A stretch of DNA of 64,000 nt from Streptantibioticus rubrisoli (GCF_024436055.1 NZ_JANFNH010000004.1:124001-188000); one strand, 5' to 3'; positions 25,350 to 34,617 are shown, counted from the stretch's first letter. Numbers and translations: made by a program. Notes: generated by a model from the sequence alone, not told the origin.

Positions 25350-25406
25350 GACGCCGGTGGGGGCCGACGGGCTCAAACCCCGCGACCCCACCCAGCGGAC
25401 GACGCG

Positions 25407-26294
25407 TCAGCGCAGCGGTGCGCCCTGGGGCTGCTGCGGGGCGATGCCAATGGCGGTCGTGTACTTGGCGAGCACGAGCTTGCCGACCGCCGGGTACGGC
25501 CCGAGCGCCTCGGCGGCCGAGCAGTCCGCGGCCTCGGTCGCCTTGTCCAGCAGGCCGGAGGGCAGTTCGGGGCCGACCAGACAGGGCGCGATGGCCAGTC
25601 GGGACGAGCCGGAGGCGCGCAGCTGCTCAGCGGTGCGCGCGATCGCGTCGTCCATGTCAAGGCCCGCCGCCATCACCGGCACCGCGAGCCGGGCGGCCAG
25701 CAGCAGTCCCGTGACGCCCGCGGCCTGAACCGCCTCCTCGCCGCCCACGGTGGCCAGGATAATGCCGTCGGCCGCGGTGGCCACGGTGAACAGCCGGGCG
25801 CGGTCGGCGCGCGCCAGACCGGCCTCCGACAGCCGTACGTGCAGGGCTTCGGCGAGCAGCGGGTGCGGGCCCAGGGCGTCGGTGAGGTCAACGCGGACAC
25901 CGCTGTCCGCGACGGCCTGGCGTATGCGCCCCAGCACGGCCTCGTCAGGACCGGCCAGCAGCGGTACCACCACGGCGGCGACCTGGTCCTCGGCCGCCCC
26001 CTCGCCGCGGAACTTCGCCAGTACCTCGGCCAGCGACGGGAAGTCGGCGTCCTCCGCGCCGCTTTCTATGTAGCCGACCAGCGGGTTGAGCCCCGAAAGC
26101 TCCCAACGGGCGATGCTGACGATCTCGTCCACGATGGCGCGAACGGCGGCGGTGGGCGCGCCGGGGACGGCCAGGACCAGCGGCGGCGCGTCCTGCGGGA
26201 CGGACAGGGTCTCGGGCCTGCGGTGCCGACCGGGCTGACGTGGACGCGGCATTCGTACGGGCAGACCGGGTGCGGGGCCAGTGGCTGAGCTCAT
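25407..26294 (-). CDS. CbiX/sirohydrochlorin-chelatase-like protein
   Basis: This 295-residue protein has two CbiX-like halves. Residues about 45-150 include PPLVLAVPGAPTAAVRAIVD and AVVVPLLAGPD. Residues about 160-290 include LGPHPLLAEALHVRLSEAGLARADR and DGIILATVGGEEAVQAAG. In functional chelatases the first strand is followed by an HGS-type His for metal; here it reads VPGAPT, so that ligand is missing, though HP and HVR residues remain. It may be a non-catalytic or differently specific streptomycete paralogue. The start MSSATGPAPG at 26294 is chosen. Confidence 0.75.
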   Translation of the reverse strand: MSSATGPAPGLPVRMPRPRQPGRHRRPETLSVPQDAPPLVLAVPGAPTAAVRAIVDEIVSIARWELSGLNPLVGYIESGAEDADFPSLAEVLAKFRGEGAAEDQVAAVVVPLLAGPDEAVLGRIRQAVADSGVRVDLTDALGPHPLLAEALHVRLSEAGLARADRARLFTVATAADGIILATVGGEEAVQAAGVTGLLLAARLAVPVMAAGLDMDDAIARTAEQLRASGSSRLAIAPCLVGPELPSGLLDKATEAADCSAAEALGPYPAVGKLVLAKYTTAIGIAPQQPQGAPLR

Positions 26295-26477
26295 GGCGTC
26301 GCATGCTAACGGTTCACCGGGCAGCGCCGCTCGGCCGGGTGACCTCATCGACCCTCCCGTCACGGTATGTCTGTTTGGCGGAGTTGCCTCGTCGATCTGG
26401 GGAAATGCCGTTAACCGGAAGAGAGGTTTGAGGCGCTTCACAGCGGTTAATGGGGACGCGGCACTTAATGAGCCGGT

Positions 26478-27434
26478 TCAGTCGATGGCGAGCAGTGTCC
26501 CGTCGACGGGCAGTGGCAGTTCGCCGCGCGACAGGGCCGCCGCGATCCGTAGCGCCCCGTGCAGCGGGTCGACCTCGGCCGCCAACAGCCGGGCGCCGGG
26601 CAGGAGTTGGGGTGCCTGGGCCCGCAACGGTCCCAGCAGCGGCTCGCCGACCTTGAACAGGCCGCCGGTCAGGGCCACTTCACCGCCGTGCGGGTCGGGC
26701 AGTACGGCGGCGGCCGCCTCCAGGATGTGCCGGGCGGCCGCCCGCAGGATGCCCGCCGCCACCACGTCGTCCTGTGCGCACAGGGCCACCTGCGGTGCGA
26801 ACGAGGCCAGTACCGCTGCCCGGTCGTCGCGCGGATACAGCCGTCCCGCAAGCCCCGCCACGGGGCCGAACACCGCCTCCGCCCGGGCCAGCAGCGCGGC
26901 CGAACCACCCGTGCGGCCGTCGTACGCGCGCAGCGCCGCCTCAAGTCCGGCCCGGCCGATCCACGCACCGCCACCGCAGTCACCGAGCAGGTGCCCCCAG
27001 CCGTCAGCGCGCCGCCAACCGGAGTCGCCGAGCGCGGTGCCCAGTGCGATCAGTCCGGTGCCCGCGGCGACCACCGCGCCCGCCCGCATGCCCAGCGCGC
27101 CCGCGTAGGCCGTGACCGCGTCCGCGGCCAGCGCCAGCCGTGGCACCCCGAACGCGGCGCGCAGTGCGCCAGGCAGCCGGTCGCGCAGATTCCCGCCGAG
27201 CGACACCATCCCGGCCGCACCCACGCAGGCGGCCACGACCTCGCCGCGTCCCGCGAAGTCCCCCATGAAGGGCGTCAGTTGGGCGAGCAGGTGGTCCGCG
27301 TCGATCCCGTCAGAGCCGGTGCGCACCGGCTCCTTGGCCGAGTGGCTGAACTCCGGCGGGCACGGCCGACCGTCGTCGGCGACGCGCGTCAGCGCGAAGC
27401 GCACACCTGAGCCGCCGGAGTCGACGCCCAGCAC
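26478..27434 (-). CDS. BadF/BadG/BcrA/BcrD-type ATPase, N-acetylglucosamine-kinase-like
   Basis: This 318-residue sugar-kinase-fold (ASKHA) protein has the phosphate-1 motif GVDSGGSGVRFAL at its start, a mid-protein acidic segment (LALAADAVTAYAGALG), adenosine-contacting GTGLIALGTALG and the glycine-rich LLGDCGGGAWIGRAGLEAAL. Family members phosphorylate N-acetylglucosamine or similar amino sugars, or activate reductases; the kinase role is more likely here. It lies 35 bases downstream of the scramblase-like gene and could share its transcript. Confidence 0.82.
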   Translation of the reverse strand: MLGVDSGGSGVRFALTRVADDGRPCPPEFSHSAKEPVRTGSDGIDADHLLAQLTPFMGDFAGRGEVVAACVGAAGMVSLGGNLRDRLPGALRAAFGVPRLALAADAVTAYAGALGMRAGAVVAAGTGLIALGTALGDSGWRRADGWGHLLGDCGGGAWIGRAGLEAALRAYDGRTGGSAALLARAEAVFGPVAGLAGRLYPRDDRAAVLASFAPQVALCAQDDVVAAGILRAAARHILEAAAAVLPDPHGGEVALTGGLFKVGEPLLGPLRAQAPQLLPGARLLAAEVDPLHGALRIAAALSRGELPLPVDGTLLAID

Positions 27435-27469
27435 CCACTGTTCCGCGGCCGACGGCCGCCGCCGCGCGG

Positions 27470-28393
27470 TCAGTTGGTGCCCTGCTTCAGTGCGACGTCC
27501 ACGGTGAGCGCCGAACCGACGACCATGCTCAGCAACGGGTCGGGCAACGGCTGGTGGATCTGCAGGACGTAGTTGTCGGCATGGGTGAACATGGCCTTGG
27601 TCAGCCCCTGCCAGGTCTTGGTGATCCGGGCGACCTCGGTGTCGGTGTGGTCGACGATCGCGAAGTTCCAGGCGCGGAAGTTCTCAGCCTTGATCGCGCC
27701 GATCTTCTGGTCGCCCACCATGAAGGCGAAGTGGATCCGTCCGATGGCGTTCTGCTGGACGATCTCGCCGATCTGGGCGCCGTCGGGCCGCTGCACGATC
27801 ATCTTCGACTTGAGGAGCTTCGCGGGCCGGGTCAGATACAGCAAGGGTTGACCGTGTGCGTCGCGCACCTCCAACCGGTGCGTCATGAACTGGCCGTACT
27901 TGGTCAGGGCGCGCACTGCCTTCTTCGCGGCGCTCTGGCCGATCTCGGCCACCGAGCCGATCTGGGTGCCCGCCTGGTCGTAGACGCTGTACTCGTCGAC
28001 CATCTCGATCAGCTTGGCCTTCTGGTTGACCACCAGGATCGGCTCGGTGAACAGCGTGCCACCGCCGCCCGCGGTCGGGCCGACGCCCGCCTGGTGCTGG
28101 ACCTGGCGCTGGATCTTGGATGGATCGTGGAACCCGTTGGCGCCCTGCGAGCCGTTCGGCGGCTGGGGCGGCACGGTGTGCTGGGGCGGCATGGCGTGCT
28201 GCGGCTGCGGTGCCGGGTGGGCCTGCTGCGGGGGCAGATGGGGTTGCGGCTGCGGGGCCTGTTGCTGCTGGGCGGCGCGGGGATCGGCGTGGGTGTGCTC
28301 CGTCCACCGCGAACCATCCCACCATCGCAGCACGTTCGGGGTGCCCTGGGGATCCGCGTACCAGCCCGCGGGGACATTCGATTGCGTGGTCAC
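27470..28393 (-). CDS. DUF2510 plus phospholipid scramblase/LURP-like protein
   Basis: Residues 6-35 form a DUF2510 motif (AGWYADPQGTPNVLRWWDG, WTEHTH), followed by about 65 residues rich in Pro, Gln, His and Ala, then a C-terminal tubby/scramblase-like (LURP-one-related) domain of about 190 residues. The domain includes FTEPILVVNQKAKLIEMVDE, EYSVYDQAGTQIGSVAEIG and RAWNFAIVDHTDTEVARI. Such proteins associate with membranes; function is unknown. GTG at 28393 (MTTQSNVPAGW) is preferred over TTG at 28402. Confidence 0.82.
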   Translation of the reverse strand: MTTQSNVPAGWYADPQGTPNVLRWWDGSRWTEHTHADPRAAQQQQAPQPQPHLPPQQAHPAPQPQHAMPPQHTVPPQPPNGSQGANGFHDPSKIQRQVQHQAGVGPTAGGGGTLFTEPILVVNQKAKLIEMVDEYSVYDQAGTQIGSVAEIGQSAAKKAVRALTKYGQFMTHRLEVRDAHGQPLLYLTRPAKLLKSKMIVQRPDGAQIGEIVQQNAIGRIHFAFMVGDQKIGAIKAENFRAWNFAIVDHTDTEVARITKTWQGLTKAMFTHADNYVLQIHQPLPDPLLSMVVGSALTVDVALKQGTN

Positions 28394-28421
28394 GGCGGGC
28401 AAGACTATCGCGGAGGACCCG

Positions 28422-29096
28422 TCAGGGCAGTTGCCAGTTCACCGGTTCCGCACCCTGCCTCGCCAGCAGCTCGTTGGCCCGGCTGAACGGGCGCGAGCCG
28501 AAGAAGCCACGGTCGGCCGACATGGGGGAGGGGTGCGCCGACTCGATCGCGGGCAAACTGCCCAGCAGCGGACGGAGGTTGCGGGCGTCGCGCCCCCAAA
28601 GGATCGACACCAGGGGCTTGCCGCGGGCCGCCAGCGCCCGGATGGCCTGCTCGGTGACCTCCTCCCAGCCCTTGCCGCGGTGCGCGGCCGGTTTGCGCGG
28701 GGCCGTGGTGAGCGCCCTGTTCAGCAGCAGTACGCCGTTGCGGGTCCACGGCGTCAGGTCGCCGTTGGAGGGATGCGGGAGGCCGAGGTCGGTGCCGTAC
28801 TCGCGGTAGATGTTCAGCAGGCTGCCCGGCAGCGGGCGCACCTCAGGGGCGACCGAGAAGCTCAGACCCACCGCGTGCCCCGGTGTGGGGTACGGGTCCT
28901 GCCCGACGATCAGTACCTTGACGTCGTCGAACGGCTGCTGGAAGGCGCGCAGCACGTTCTGCCCCGACGGCAGGTAGGTGCGTCCCGCGGCGATCTCGGC
29001 GCGCAGGAAGTCGCCCATCGCGGCGATCCGTCCGGCCACCGGTTCAAGGGCCTTCGCCCAGCCCGCCTCAACGATCTCGTGCAAAGGTCGTGCCAC
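28422..29096 (-). CDS. ung: Uracil-DNA glycosylase
   Basis: This 224-residue family 1 uracil-DNA glycosylase removes uracil from DNA. It has the water-activating motif [38 protein letters not shown], and the DNA-intercalating loop [13 protein letters not shown]. In E. coli the first motif reads GQDPYH; here the His is Pro, as in many actinobacterial forms. The start is GTG. It is on the same strand as the scramblase-like gene downstream. Confidence 0.95.
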   Translation of the reverse strand: MARPLHEIVEAGWAKALEPVAGRIAAMGDFLRAEIAAGRTYLPSGQNVLRAFQQPFDDVKVLIVGQDPYPTPGHAVGLSFSVAPEVRPLPGSLLNIYREYGTDLGLPHPSNGDLTPWTRNGVLLLNRALTTAPRKPAAHRGKGWEEVTEQAIRALAARGKPLVSILWGRDARNLRPLLGSLPAIESAHPSPMSADRGFFGSRPFSRANELLARQGAEPVNWQLP

Positions 29097-29141
29097 GGGC
29101 AGTCACTCTAGTGGCTCAAAGCGTGACGACCCCAATCGGGC

Positions 29142-30239
29142 TCAGGCGACCACCGCCGCCCGGACACACAGCACGTCCGGAAGGTGCGAGGCGACCAGCC
29201 GCCAACTGTCGCCCTCGTCGGCGCTCGCGTACACCTCGCCGTTGCGGGTGCCGAAGTAGACCCCGGCCGGGTCGTTGTCATCGGTGCGCAGGGCGTCGCG
29301 GAGCACGATCCCGTAGTGGCGCTCGGTGGGCAGCCCGCCGCTGAGGGGGGTCCAGCTCGCTCCGGCGTCTTCGGTGCGGTAGACGCGGCAGAGGTACTCG
29401 GGTGCGTAGCGGTCGGAGCCGTCGTTGACCGGGAAGACGTAGGCGACGGAGCCGCGGCGCGGATGCGTGGCGATCGGGAAGCCGAAGTCGGCGGGCAGGC
29501 CCTTGCCGATCTCGGACCACTGGGCTCCGCCGTCGTCGCTGCGGTAGACGCCGCCGTGGTTCTGCAGGTAGAGCCGGTCGGGGGCGGTCGGGTCCTGAGC
29601 GATCTTGTGTACGCACTGGCCGAACTCCGGATAGGGGTCCGGCATGAACTCGACCTTGATACCGGAGTTGCACGGCTGCCAGCTCGCTCCGCCGTCCGAC
29701 GAGCGGTACGCGCCGCCGGAGGACACCGCGACCATCAGCGTGTCCGCGCTGCGCGGGTCGGTGACGACGGTGTGTACCGCCTGGCCGCCGTAACCGGCGC
29801 CCCAGTGCGGGCGTTGCGGGTGATCCCACAGGCTGCGGACCAGGTCGAAGGTCTCACCGCCGTCGTCGGAGCGGAACAGTGCGCCGGGTTCGGTCCCGGC
29901 GTACACCACGGCGGGCGCGGCGGGTCCGGCCGGGTGCAGCTGCCAGACCCGCACCAGTGAGGTGTCGGTGTACTCGGGGAACTTCACCGCCGGGCGGCTG
30001 GCTTCGTGCCAGGTCGCTCCGAGGTCGTCGGAGCGGAAGACCGACGGACCCCAGTGCGGGCTGTCCGCCCCCGCCAGGAGGCGCGGGCGGGGGCCTCTGG
30101 TGTCGATGCAGAGGGAGTAGACGGCCTGCATGGGGAAGTGGGGGCCGGTCAGGTCCCACTCGGCGGTTGGCCGCGAGCGGCGGCGGTGTGCGAGGAAGAG
30201 GCCCTTTTTGGTGCCGACTGCCAGGAGGACGGTTTCCAT
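29142..30239 (-). CDS. BNR/sialidase-like beta-propeller protein
   Basis: This 365-residue protein is built of repeated BNR/Asp-box blades (SxDxGxxW): FRSDDLGATWHEA, FRSDDGGETFDLV, YRSSDGGASWQPC, YRSDDGGAQWSEI, YRTEDAGASWTPL and a final ASADEGDSWRLV. It has no signal peptide, so it is probably cytoplasmic and resembles the exo-alpha-sialidase/VPS10-like propellers annotated as glycosyl hydrolases. No sialidase Arg triad is evident, so enzymatic activity is unproven. GGGAACCACCC precedes the ATG. Confidence 0.85.
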   Translation of the reverse strand: METVLLAVGTKKGLFLAHRRRSRPTAEWDLTGPHFPMQAVYSLCIDTRGPRPRLLAGADSPHWGPSVFRSDDLGATWHEASRPAVKFPEYTDTSLVRVWQLHPAGPAAPAVVYAGTEPGALFRSDDGGETFDLVRSLWDHPQRPHWGAGYGGQAVHTVVTDPRSADTLMVAVSSGGAYRSSDGGASWQPCNSGIKVEFMPDPYPEFGQCVHKIAQDPTAPDRLYLQNHGGVYRSDDGGAQWSEIGKGLPADFGFPIATHPRRGSVAYVFPVNDGSDRYAPEYLCRVYRTEDAGASWTPLSGGLPTERHYGIVLRDALRTDDNDPAGVYFGTRNGEVYASADEGDSWRLVASHLPDVLCVRAAVVA

Positions 30240-30355
30240 GGGTGGTTCCCTCTGCGGTGCGGGATGTGTTCTGTATCACAGAGGGTAGGGAATTTTGGGG
30301 CTGGCCACTCGTTTGCGGGGGCGCTCGCGCTGCTGGGTGGGGCTTTTGCCTGCCC

Positions 30356-30468
30356 GCCCACTCGCTGGCCGCCCACTCGCTGGCCGCCCGTCTTCGGGCG
30401 CCGTTGCGCGGGGCCGGTCCGGGGGGCGAGGATTTCGGCGCCGCGGCTCGGTGCCCGAAGACGGGCGG
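30356..30468. repeat. Tandem duplication followed by a 16-bp inverted repeat
   Basis: A 15-bp unit GCCCACTCGCTGGCC is repeated head to tail at 30356-30370 and 30371-30385. It runs into the left arm of an inverted repeat: 30384-30399 (CCGCCCGTCTTCGGGC) pairs with 30453-30468 over 16 bp. Each arm can also fold on itself. The block lies between the Old Yellow Enzyme stop and the BNR gene start, so it is likely a terminator or a dispersed intergenic element. Confidence 0.55.
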
Positions 30469-30483
30469 GGGTGCGATGGGCTG

Positions 30484-31572
30484 CTACGCGCGGGCGTACT
30501 GGTTGGGGATTCGGGGCTCCGCGCCGAGTGTGCGGGCCGCGTGGCGCGCCCAGTGCGGGTTGCGCAGGAGCTCACGGCCGAGGAGTACCGCGTCGGCCTG
30601 GCCGTCCGACACGATCCGCTCGGCCTGCTCCGGCTCGGTGATCAGGCCGACCGCCGCGACCGGCAGACCGGTCTGCTGCCGCACACGGGTGGCGAAGGGA
30701 ACCTGGAAGCCCGGCGCGGCCGGAATGTGGACCTTGGCCACGTTGCCGCCCGTGGAGACGTCCAGCAGGTCCACCCCGTGCGCCTGCAGTTCCTTCGCCA
30801 GCCGTACCGTCTCCTCGGCGGTCCAGCCCTGGCCCTGGCCGTTCTCCTCCAGCCAGTCGGTGGCCGACACCCGGAAGAAGACCGGGAGTTCGTCCGGCCA
30901 GACCGCGCGCACCGCGTCAACCACCTCAAGGGCGAAGCGGATCCGGTTCTCGAAGCTGCCGCCGTACGCGTCCGTGCGGCGGTTGCTGTACGGCGAGAGG
31001 AACTCGTGGATCAGGTACCCGTGGGCGCCGTGGATCTCGGCCACTTCGAAGCCCGCCTTCAGCGCGCGTCGTGCGGCGGCCGCGAACTGTTCGACAATGC
31101 CAGTGATCTGAGCGTTGGTCAGCTCGGTGGGGGTCGGGTGGTCGTCGGCGAACCGCACCGCGCTGGGCCCGTACGGTTGCCAGCCGCCCCGCTGCGGCGG
31201 GATCGGTGCGCCGCCGAGCCATGGCGCATCGGTGGAGGCCTTGCGGCCGCTGTGCGCGAGCTGGATGCCCGGAACCGAACCGTGCTCCTTGAGGAAGCGG
31301 GTGATCCGGCCGAAAGCCTCCTGCTGCCGGTCGTCCCACAGGCCGAGGTCGGCCGGGCTGATCCGGCCCTCGGGGCTGACGGCGGTGGCCTCGGTGATGA
31401 TCAGCCCCGTACCGCCGACCGCGCGCGCCGCCAGGTGCGCGAAGTGCCAGTCGTTGGGGGCGCCGGTGTCCGGCCCGTCCGTCGCCGCGCTGTACTGGCA
31501 CATCGGCGCCATCCAGACCCGGTTGGGGATGGTCAGCGATCGCAGGGTGTAGGGCTCGAACAGGGCGCTCAC
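30484..31572 (-). CDS. NADH:flavin oxidoreductase, Old Yellow Enzyme family (YqjM type)
   Basis: This 362-residue FMN-dependent ene-reductase reduces activated C=C bonds with NAD(P)H. Motifs are NRVWMAPMCQYSA (with the Cys typical of YqjM-like enzymes), GLIITEATAVSPEGRIS, IQLAHSGRKAS, the substrate-binding pair in HGAHGYLIHEFLSP, and the FMN phosphate region ADAVLLGRELL. It is divergent from an ArsR-type regulator that probably senses an oxidant or electrophile and controls it. The start is GTG. Confidence 0.92.
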   Translation of the reverse strand: MSALFEPYTLRSLTIPNRVWMAPMCQYSAATDGPDTGAPNDWHFAHLAARAVGGTGLIITEATAVSPEGRISPADLGLWDDRQQEAFGRITRFLKEHGSVPGIQLAHSGRKASTDAPWLGGAPIPPQRGGWQPYGPSAVRFADDHPTPTELTNAQITGIVEQFAAAARRALKAGFEVAEIHGAHGYLIHEFLSPYSNRRTDAYGGSFENRIRFALEVVDAVRAVWPDELPVFFRVSATDWLEENGQGQGWTAEETVRLAKELQAHGVDLLDVSTGGNVAKVHIPAAPGFQVPFATRVRQQTGLPVAAVGLITEPEQAERIVSDGQADAVLLGRELLRNPHWARHAARTLGAEPRIPNQYARA

Positions 31573-31690
31573 GGCACACTCCTCGTCGTCGGGCTCAGCC
31601 GGTGCGCGGGGCTTCCCCCGGCATGGTTACGACGATAATCGTCGTAGTACGGTAACTGTCAAACTACGAGGCCGCTCGTATTATGGAGGC

Positions 31691-32068
31691 ATGTCGTCAC
31701 AGCCCAGTGCCAGCGCCAGCGTGGCCTCCTCCAGCCGCGTCCTGGAGCACCCGGACCGTTCGGCGATCCGGCTCGAAGCGGTGCTGCACGCGCTCTCCGA
31801 CCCCATGCGGCTGCGCGTGGTGCGGACGCTGGCCGCCCATGGGTCCGAAATGGCCTGCTCGGACGTGGAGTTGGACGTCAGCAAGTCCACCTGCACCCAT
31901 CACTTCCGGGTGCTGCGCGAGGCCGGGGTCATCAGCCAGACCTACCGTGGCACATCGAAGATGAACGGATTGCGGCGCGCCGACCTCGACGCGGTCTTCC
32001 CGGGGCTGCTGGACAGCGTCCTCGCCGCCGCGGAAGGCGAGGAACGGCGGCTCGCCGCCGCCCACTGA
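31691..32068 (+). CDS. ArsR-family winged-helix regulator
   Basis: This 125-residue winged-helix repressor has LEAVLHALSDPMRLRVVRTLA at the front and the recognition region DVELDVSKSTCTHHFRVLREAGVI, with a wing QTYRGTSKMNGLRR. The Cys in STCTHHF and one in MACSDVEL could sense thiol-reactive compounds, as in some ArsR-type regulators of ene-reductases. GGAGG lies upstream of the ATG. It is divergent from the Old Yellow Enzyme gene across 118 bases. Confidence 0.9.
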   Translation: MSSQPSASASVASSSRVLEHPDRSAIRLEAVLHALSDPMRLRVVRTLAAHGSEMACSDVELDVSKSTCTHHFRVLREAGVISQTYRGTSKMNGLRRADLDAVFPGLLDSVLAAAEGEERRLAAAH

Positions 32069-32081
32069 CGCCCGGACCGGC

Positions 32082-33425
32082 TCAGTGCGCCCCCCGAGCG
32101 GCGGCCAGCAGCCCGGCCCAGTCCGGGATCTTCACCGGGCCGCGGTCCAGCGTCCGGCCCAGCGCCGCCTCGGCCGCCTCGATGCCCAGCCAGCCCGACC
32201 ACGGCACCGGGTCGATCCCCGACTCCCGCAGCCCGTCCAGCGGTTCGCGTGGCAGCGAGCGGGCCGCCAGCCGGTCGCCGTCCTCCAGCAGCGAGTTGAC
32301 GGTCTCCTTGGCGCAGGGGCGGTTGGTGCCGATCACCCCGGTCGGACCGCGCTTGATCCACCCGGCCACATACTCACCCGGCGACGGCTCGCCGTCCCGT
32401 AGCACCCGTCCCGCGGCGTTGGGCACGACGCCGCGTTCCGCGTCGAACGGCAGCCCCGGCAGCGGTACGCCCCGGTAGCCCACCGAGCGCAGCACCAACT
32501 GGGCCTCGATCTCCTCGAACCGGCCGGTGCCCAGCACACCGCCGCGACCGTCCGGAACCGTTCGCTCCAGCCGCACCGCCGCCACCCGGTCGGTGCCGAG
32601 CAGTGCCACCGGCCTGAGGAAGAAGCGCAGTTGGATGCGGCGCGGCAGATCCCCCGTTGTGTGCTCCGACCAGCCGCGCAGCACCTCCAGATTGCGCCGC
32701 GCGACCGCGGGCAGTGCGGCGGGGTCGGCCGCACCCGGGTCCATCGCCAGCTCGTCCGGGCGTACCAGGACATCGGCACCGGGCAGTTGGCCCAGCTCGC
32801 GCAGCTCCTTGGTGGTGAACTTCGCCTGTGTCGGACCGCGTCGCCCCACCATGTGCACCTCGCGCACCCGGCTCGCGTCCAGCGCGCGCAACGCCGTCTG
32901 AGGTACGTCGGTGTGCCGCAACTCGCCCGCGCCGCGCGCCAGTACGCGAGTGACGTCCACCGCGACATTGCCCACGCCGATCACCACGGCGGACCGGGCG
33001 TCCAGGGCGAAGCCGTCCGGCGGGATGTCCGGGTGGGCGCTGTACCAGGACACGAAGCGGGTGGCGGAGACGCTGCCGGGCAACTCCTCACCGGGGATGC
33101 CCAGGTGCCGGTCGGTGGAGGTGCCGACGCAGTAGACGACGGCGTGGTAGAGCGACAGCAACCGGGCGGGGGACACCCCGGGGTCGCCCACCGGCACATT
33201 GCCCAGGAACCGCACACCGGGCTGTTCGAGCACCCTGCGCAGCGCACCCTGCAGGGACTTGATCTTCTCGTGGTCCGGCGCCACCCCGTAGCGCACCAGG
33301 CCGTACGGGCACGGCAGCCGGTCGAGCACGTCCACCGCCACATCGGGCAGCGCGGTCTGGCGGGTCAGCGATTCCGCGGTGTAGACCCCGCTGGGACCCG
33401 ACCCCACGACTGCCACTCGAAGCAC
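32082..33425 (-). CDS. fprA: Ferredoxin/adrenodoxin-NADP+ reductase (FprA type)
   Basis: This protein of about 447 residues is FAD-dependent and transfers electrons between NADP(H) and ferredoxin. It shows the FAD Rossmann motif VAVVGSGPSGVYTAESL, PCPYGLVRYGVAPDHEKIK, the NADP motif VVIGVGNVAVDVTRVL, and the C-terminal FAD segment GWIKRGPTGVIGTNRPCAKETV. It matches mycobacterial FprA. GTG at 33425 has AAGGAG six bases upstream; GTG at 33449 is an upstream alternative. It is convergent with the ArsR gene. Confidence 0.93.
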   Translation of the reverse strand: MLRVAVVGSGPSGVYTAESLTRQTALPDVAVDVLDRLPCPYGLVRYGVAPDHEKIKSLQGALRRVLEQPGVRFLGNVPVGDPGVSPARLLSLYHAVVYCVGTSTDRHLGIPGEELPGSVSATRFVSWYSAHPDIPPDGFALDARSAVVIGVGNVAVDVTRVLARGAGELRHTDVPQTALRALDASRVREVHMVGRRGPTQAKFTTKELRELGQLPGADVLVRPDELAMDPGAADPAALPAVARRNLEVLRGWSEHTTGDLPRRIQLRFFLRPVALLGTDRVAAVRLERTVPDGRGGVLGTGRFEEIEAQLVLRSVGYRGVPLPGLPFDAERGVVPNAAGRVLRDGEPSPGEYVAGWIKRGPTGVIGTNRPCAKETVNSLLEDGDRLAARSLPREPLDGLRESGIDPVPWSGWLGIEAAEAALGRTLDRGPVKIPDWAGLLAAARGAH

Positions 33426-33593
33426 CTGCGGCTCCTTCCCGTCAGCCACCGCAAGGCCCGCCGGTCGCGCACCGGCCCGGTCGCGTACCCGTGGGTCACT
33501 TGCCGGTCACTTAAAGGATCGCACTGTCAAGCCGTAGGTGGGACGGTGCGTCGTCGCTGGTGTGTCAGATCGTCGTCGCCGCTGTGTCGGACC

Positions 33594-34208
33594 TCAGATG
33601 TGCGGCGGCGGAGGGTTCTCCGGGGGGTCGCCGAGCTTCCAGTCCAGCCCGTAGCGCTGGAACAACTCCGCGCGCAGGCTCTCCAACGGCATCGGCGCAC
33701 CCGGGAGCAGCAGCGCGACGACGGCGCCCATGAGGAGCGCGCGCAGCATGCGGTAGTCCTCCGGCGGATTCTCGGCGCCCCAGCGGGTCACCGTGTCCTC
33801 CAGCAAAGCGGCTAATCTCTGCTGCTCCGGGCACTGGATGAACCCCTCGTTCTGCAGGATCGAGGCCATGTGTGTGCGCATCAGTGTGGTGTGGGTGCGG
33901 GTGAGACCCAAGATCGCGTCGATCGCCCTGGCCATGCGCTCCTGGCCGTCCTCGGTGCGCGGTTCGCGCTCCAGTGCCTCGGCCAGCGTCAGGTGCATCA
34001 GCCGGTGCACCGCCGACTGCACCAGGGGGCGCTTTCCGGGGAAGTAGTAGGAGACCAGTCCGCGTGCCGCACCAGCCCGGTCCGCGATGTCCGCCAAGGT
34101 AGTGGCCTCGTAGCCGCGCTCGTCGACCAGCTCGATGGTCGCCTGCAGCAGCCGCTCGCGGGAACGGCGCCGCAATTCTTCATTGACCGATGCGCTTCGC
34201 GGGGACAT
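33594..34208 (-). CDS. TetR family regulator
   Basis: This 204-residue protein has an N-terminal helix-turn-helix of TetR type (RERLLQATIELVDERGYEATTLADIADRAG, GLVSYYFPGKRPLV). Its alpha-helical C-terminal ligand domain contains RTHTTLMRTHMASILQNEGF. The ligand and targets are unknown; no gene is divergent within 200 bases. The ATG at 34208 is clear. The tail PPENPPPPHI is low complexity. Confidence 0.9.
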   Translation of the reverse strand: MSPRSASVNEELRRRSRERLLQATIELVDERGYEATTLADIADRAGAARGLVSYYFPGKRPLVQSAVHRLMHLTLAEALEREPRTEDGQERMARAIDAILGLTRTHTTLMRTHMASILQNEGFIQCPEQQRLAALLEDTVTRWGAENPPEDYRMLRALLMGAVVALLLPGAPMPLESLRAELFQRYGLDWKLGDPPENPPPPHI

Positions 34209-34305
34209 GCTGTAACTCCTGCGTTGACTGGCTCCGAGCCAATATACTCAGCGCAGTACCTCCTGCACCCGGGCGGTAGCGGGTTGGAGGTGGCGGGCGC
34301 GCCTT

Positions 34306-34338
34306 GGTACTGGGCGACGCGGGGGATCGTCCAGTACC
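34306..34338. repeat. 8-bp inverted repeat in intergenic DNA
   Basis: GGTACTGG at 34306-34313 and CCAGTACC at 34331-34338 form a perfect inverted repeat with a 17-base loop. It lies between the TetR start and a small hypothetical gene on the same strand. It could be a terminator for the small gene or a TetR-type operator; neither is shown. Confidence 0.4.
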
Positions 34339-34428
34339 GGGGCCGCGGTCCGGAAGCCAGGTGGCCTCCTCCTTCCTTTCCTTCACGTGGCGTTCCTCGT
34401 TCGCGTGCCGCTTCGCGCGGCCGTGGTC

Positions 34429-34617
34429 TCAAGCGGTGATGACGTATCGGTTCTCGCCCCAGGCGGCGAGCCACTCCCGCTGCCAGTGGGCCAACTCCAG
34501 CCGCTCCTCGGGCGTCAGGGCACCGCGCGTCGTCAGCGCGCGAATGGCGGCCTGAGCCTGTGCCAGACGCACGGAAGCGGGCACAGGCGTCGCCTGCGGC
34601 GGGGACGTCGGGGACAT
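34429..34617 (-). CDS. Small hypothetical protein
   Basis: This 62-residue protein starts MSPTSPPQATPVPASVRLAQ. It contains a helical core (AQAAIRALTTRGALTPEERL, ELAHWQREWLAAW) and ends GENRYVITA. The regular amphipathic heptads suggest a small helical bundle or coiled coil. The ATG at 34617 is chosen over an upstream in-frame start at 34665. I do not recognise a family. It stands alone, divergent from the lipoprotein gene. Confidence 0.5.
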   Translation of the reverse strand: MSPTSPPQATPVPASVRLAQAQAAIRALTTRGALTPEERLELAHWQREWLAAWGENRYVITA

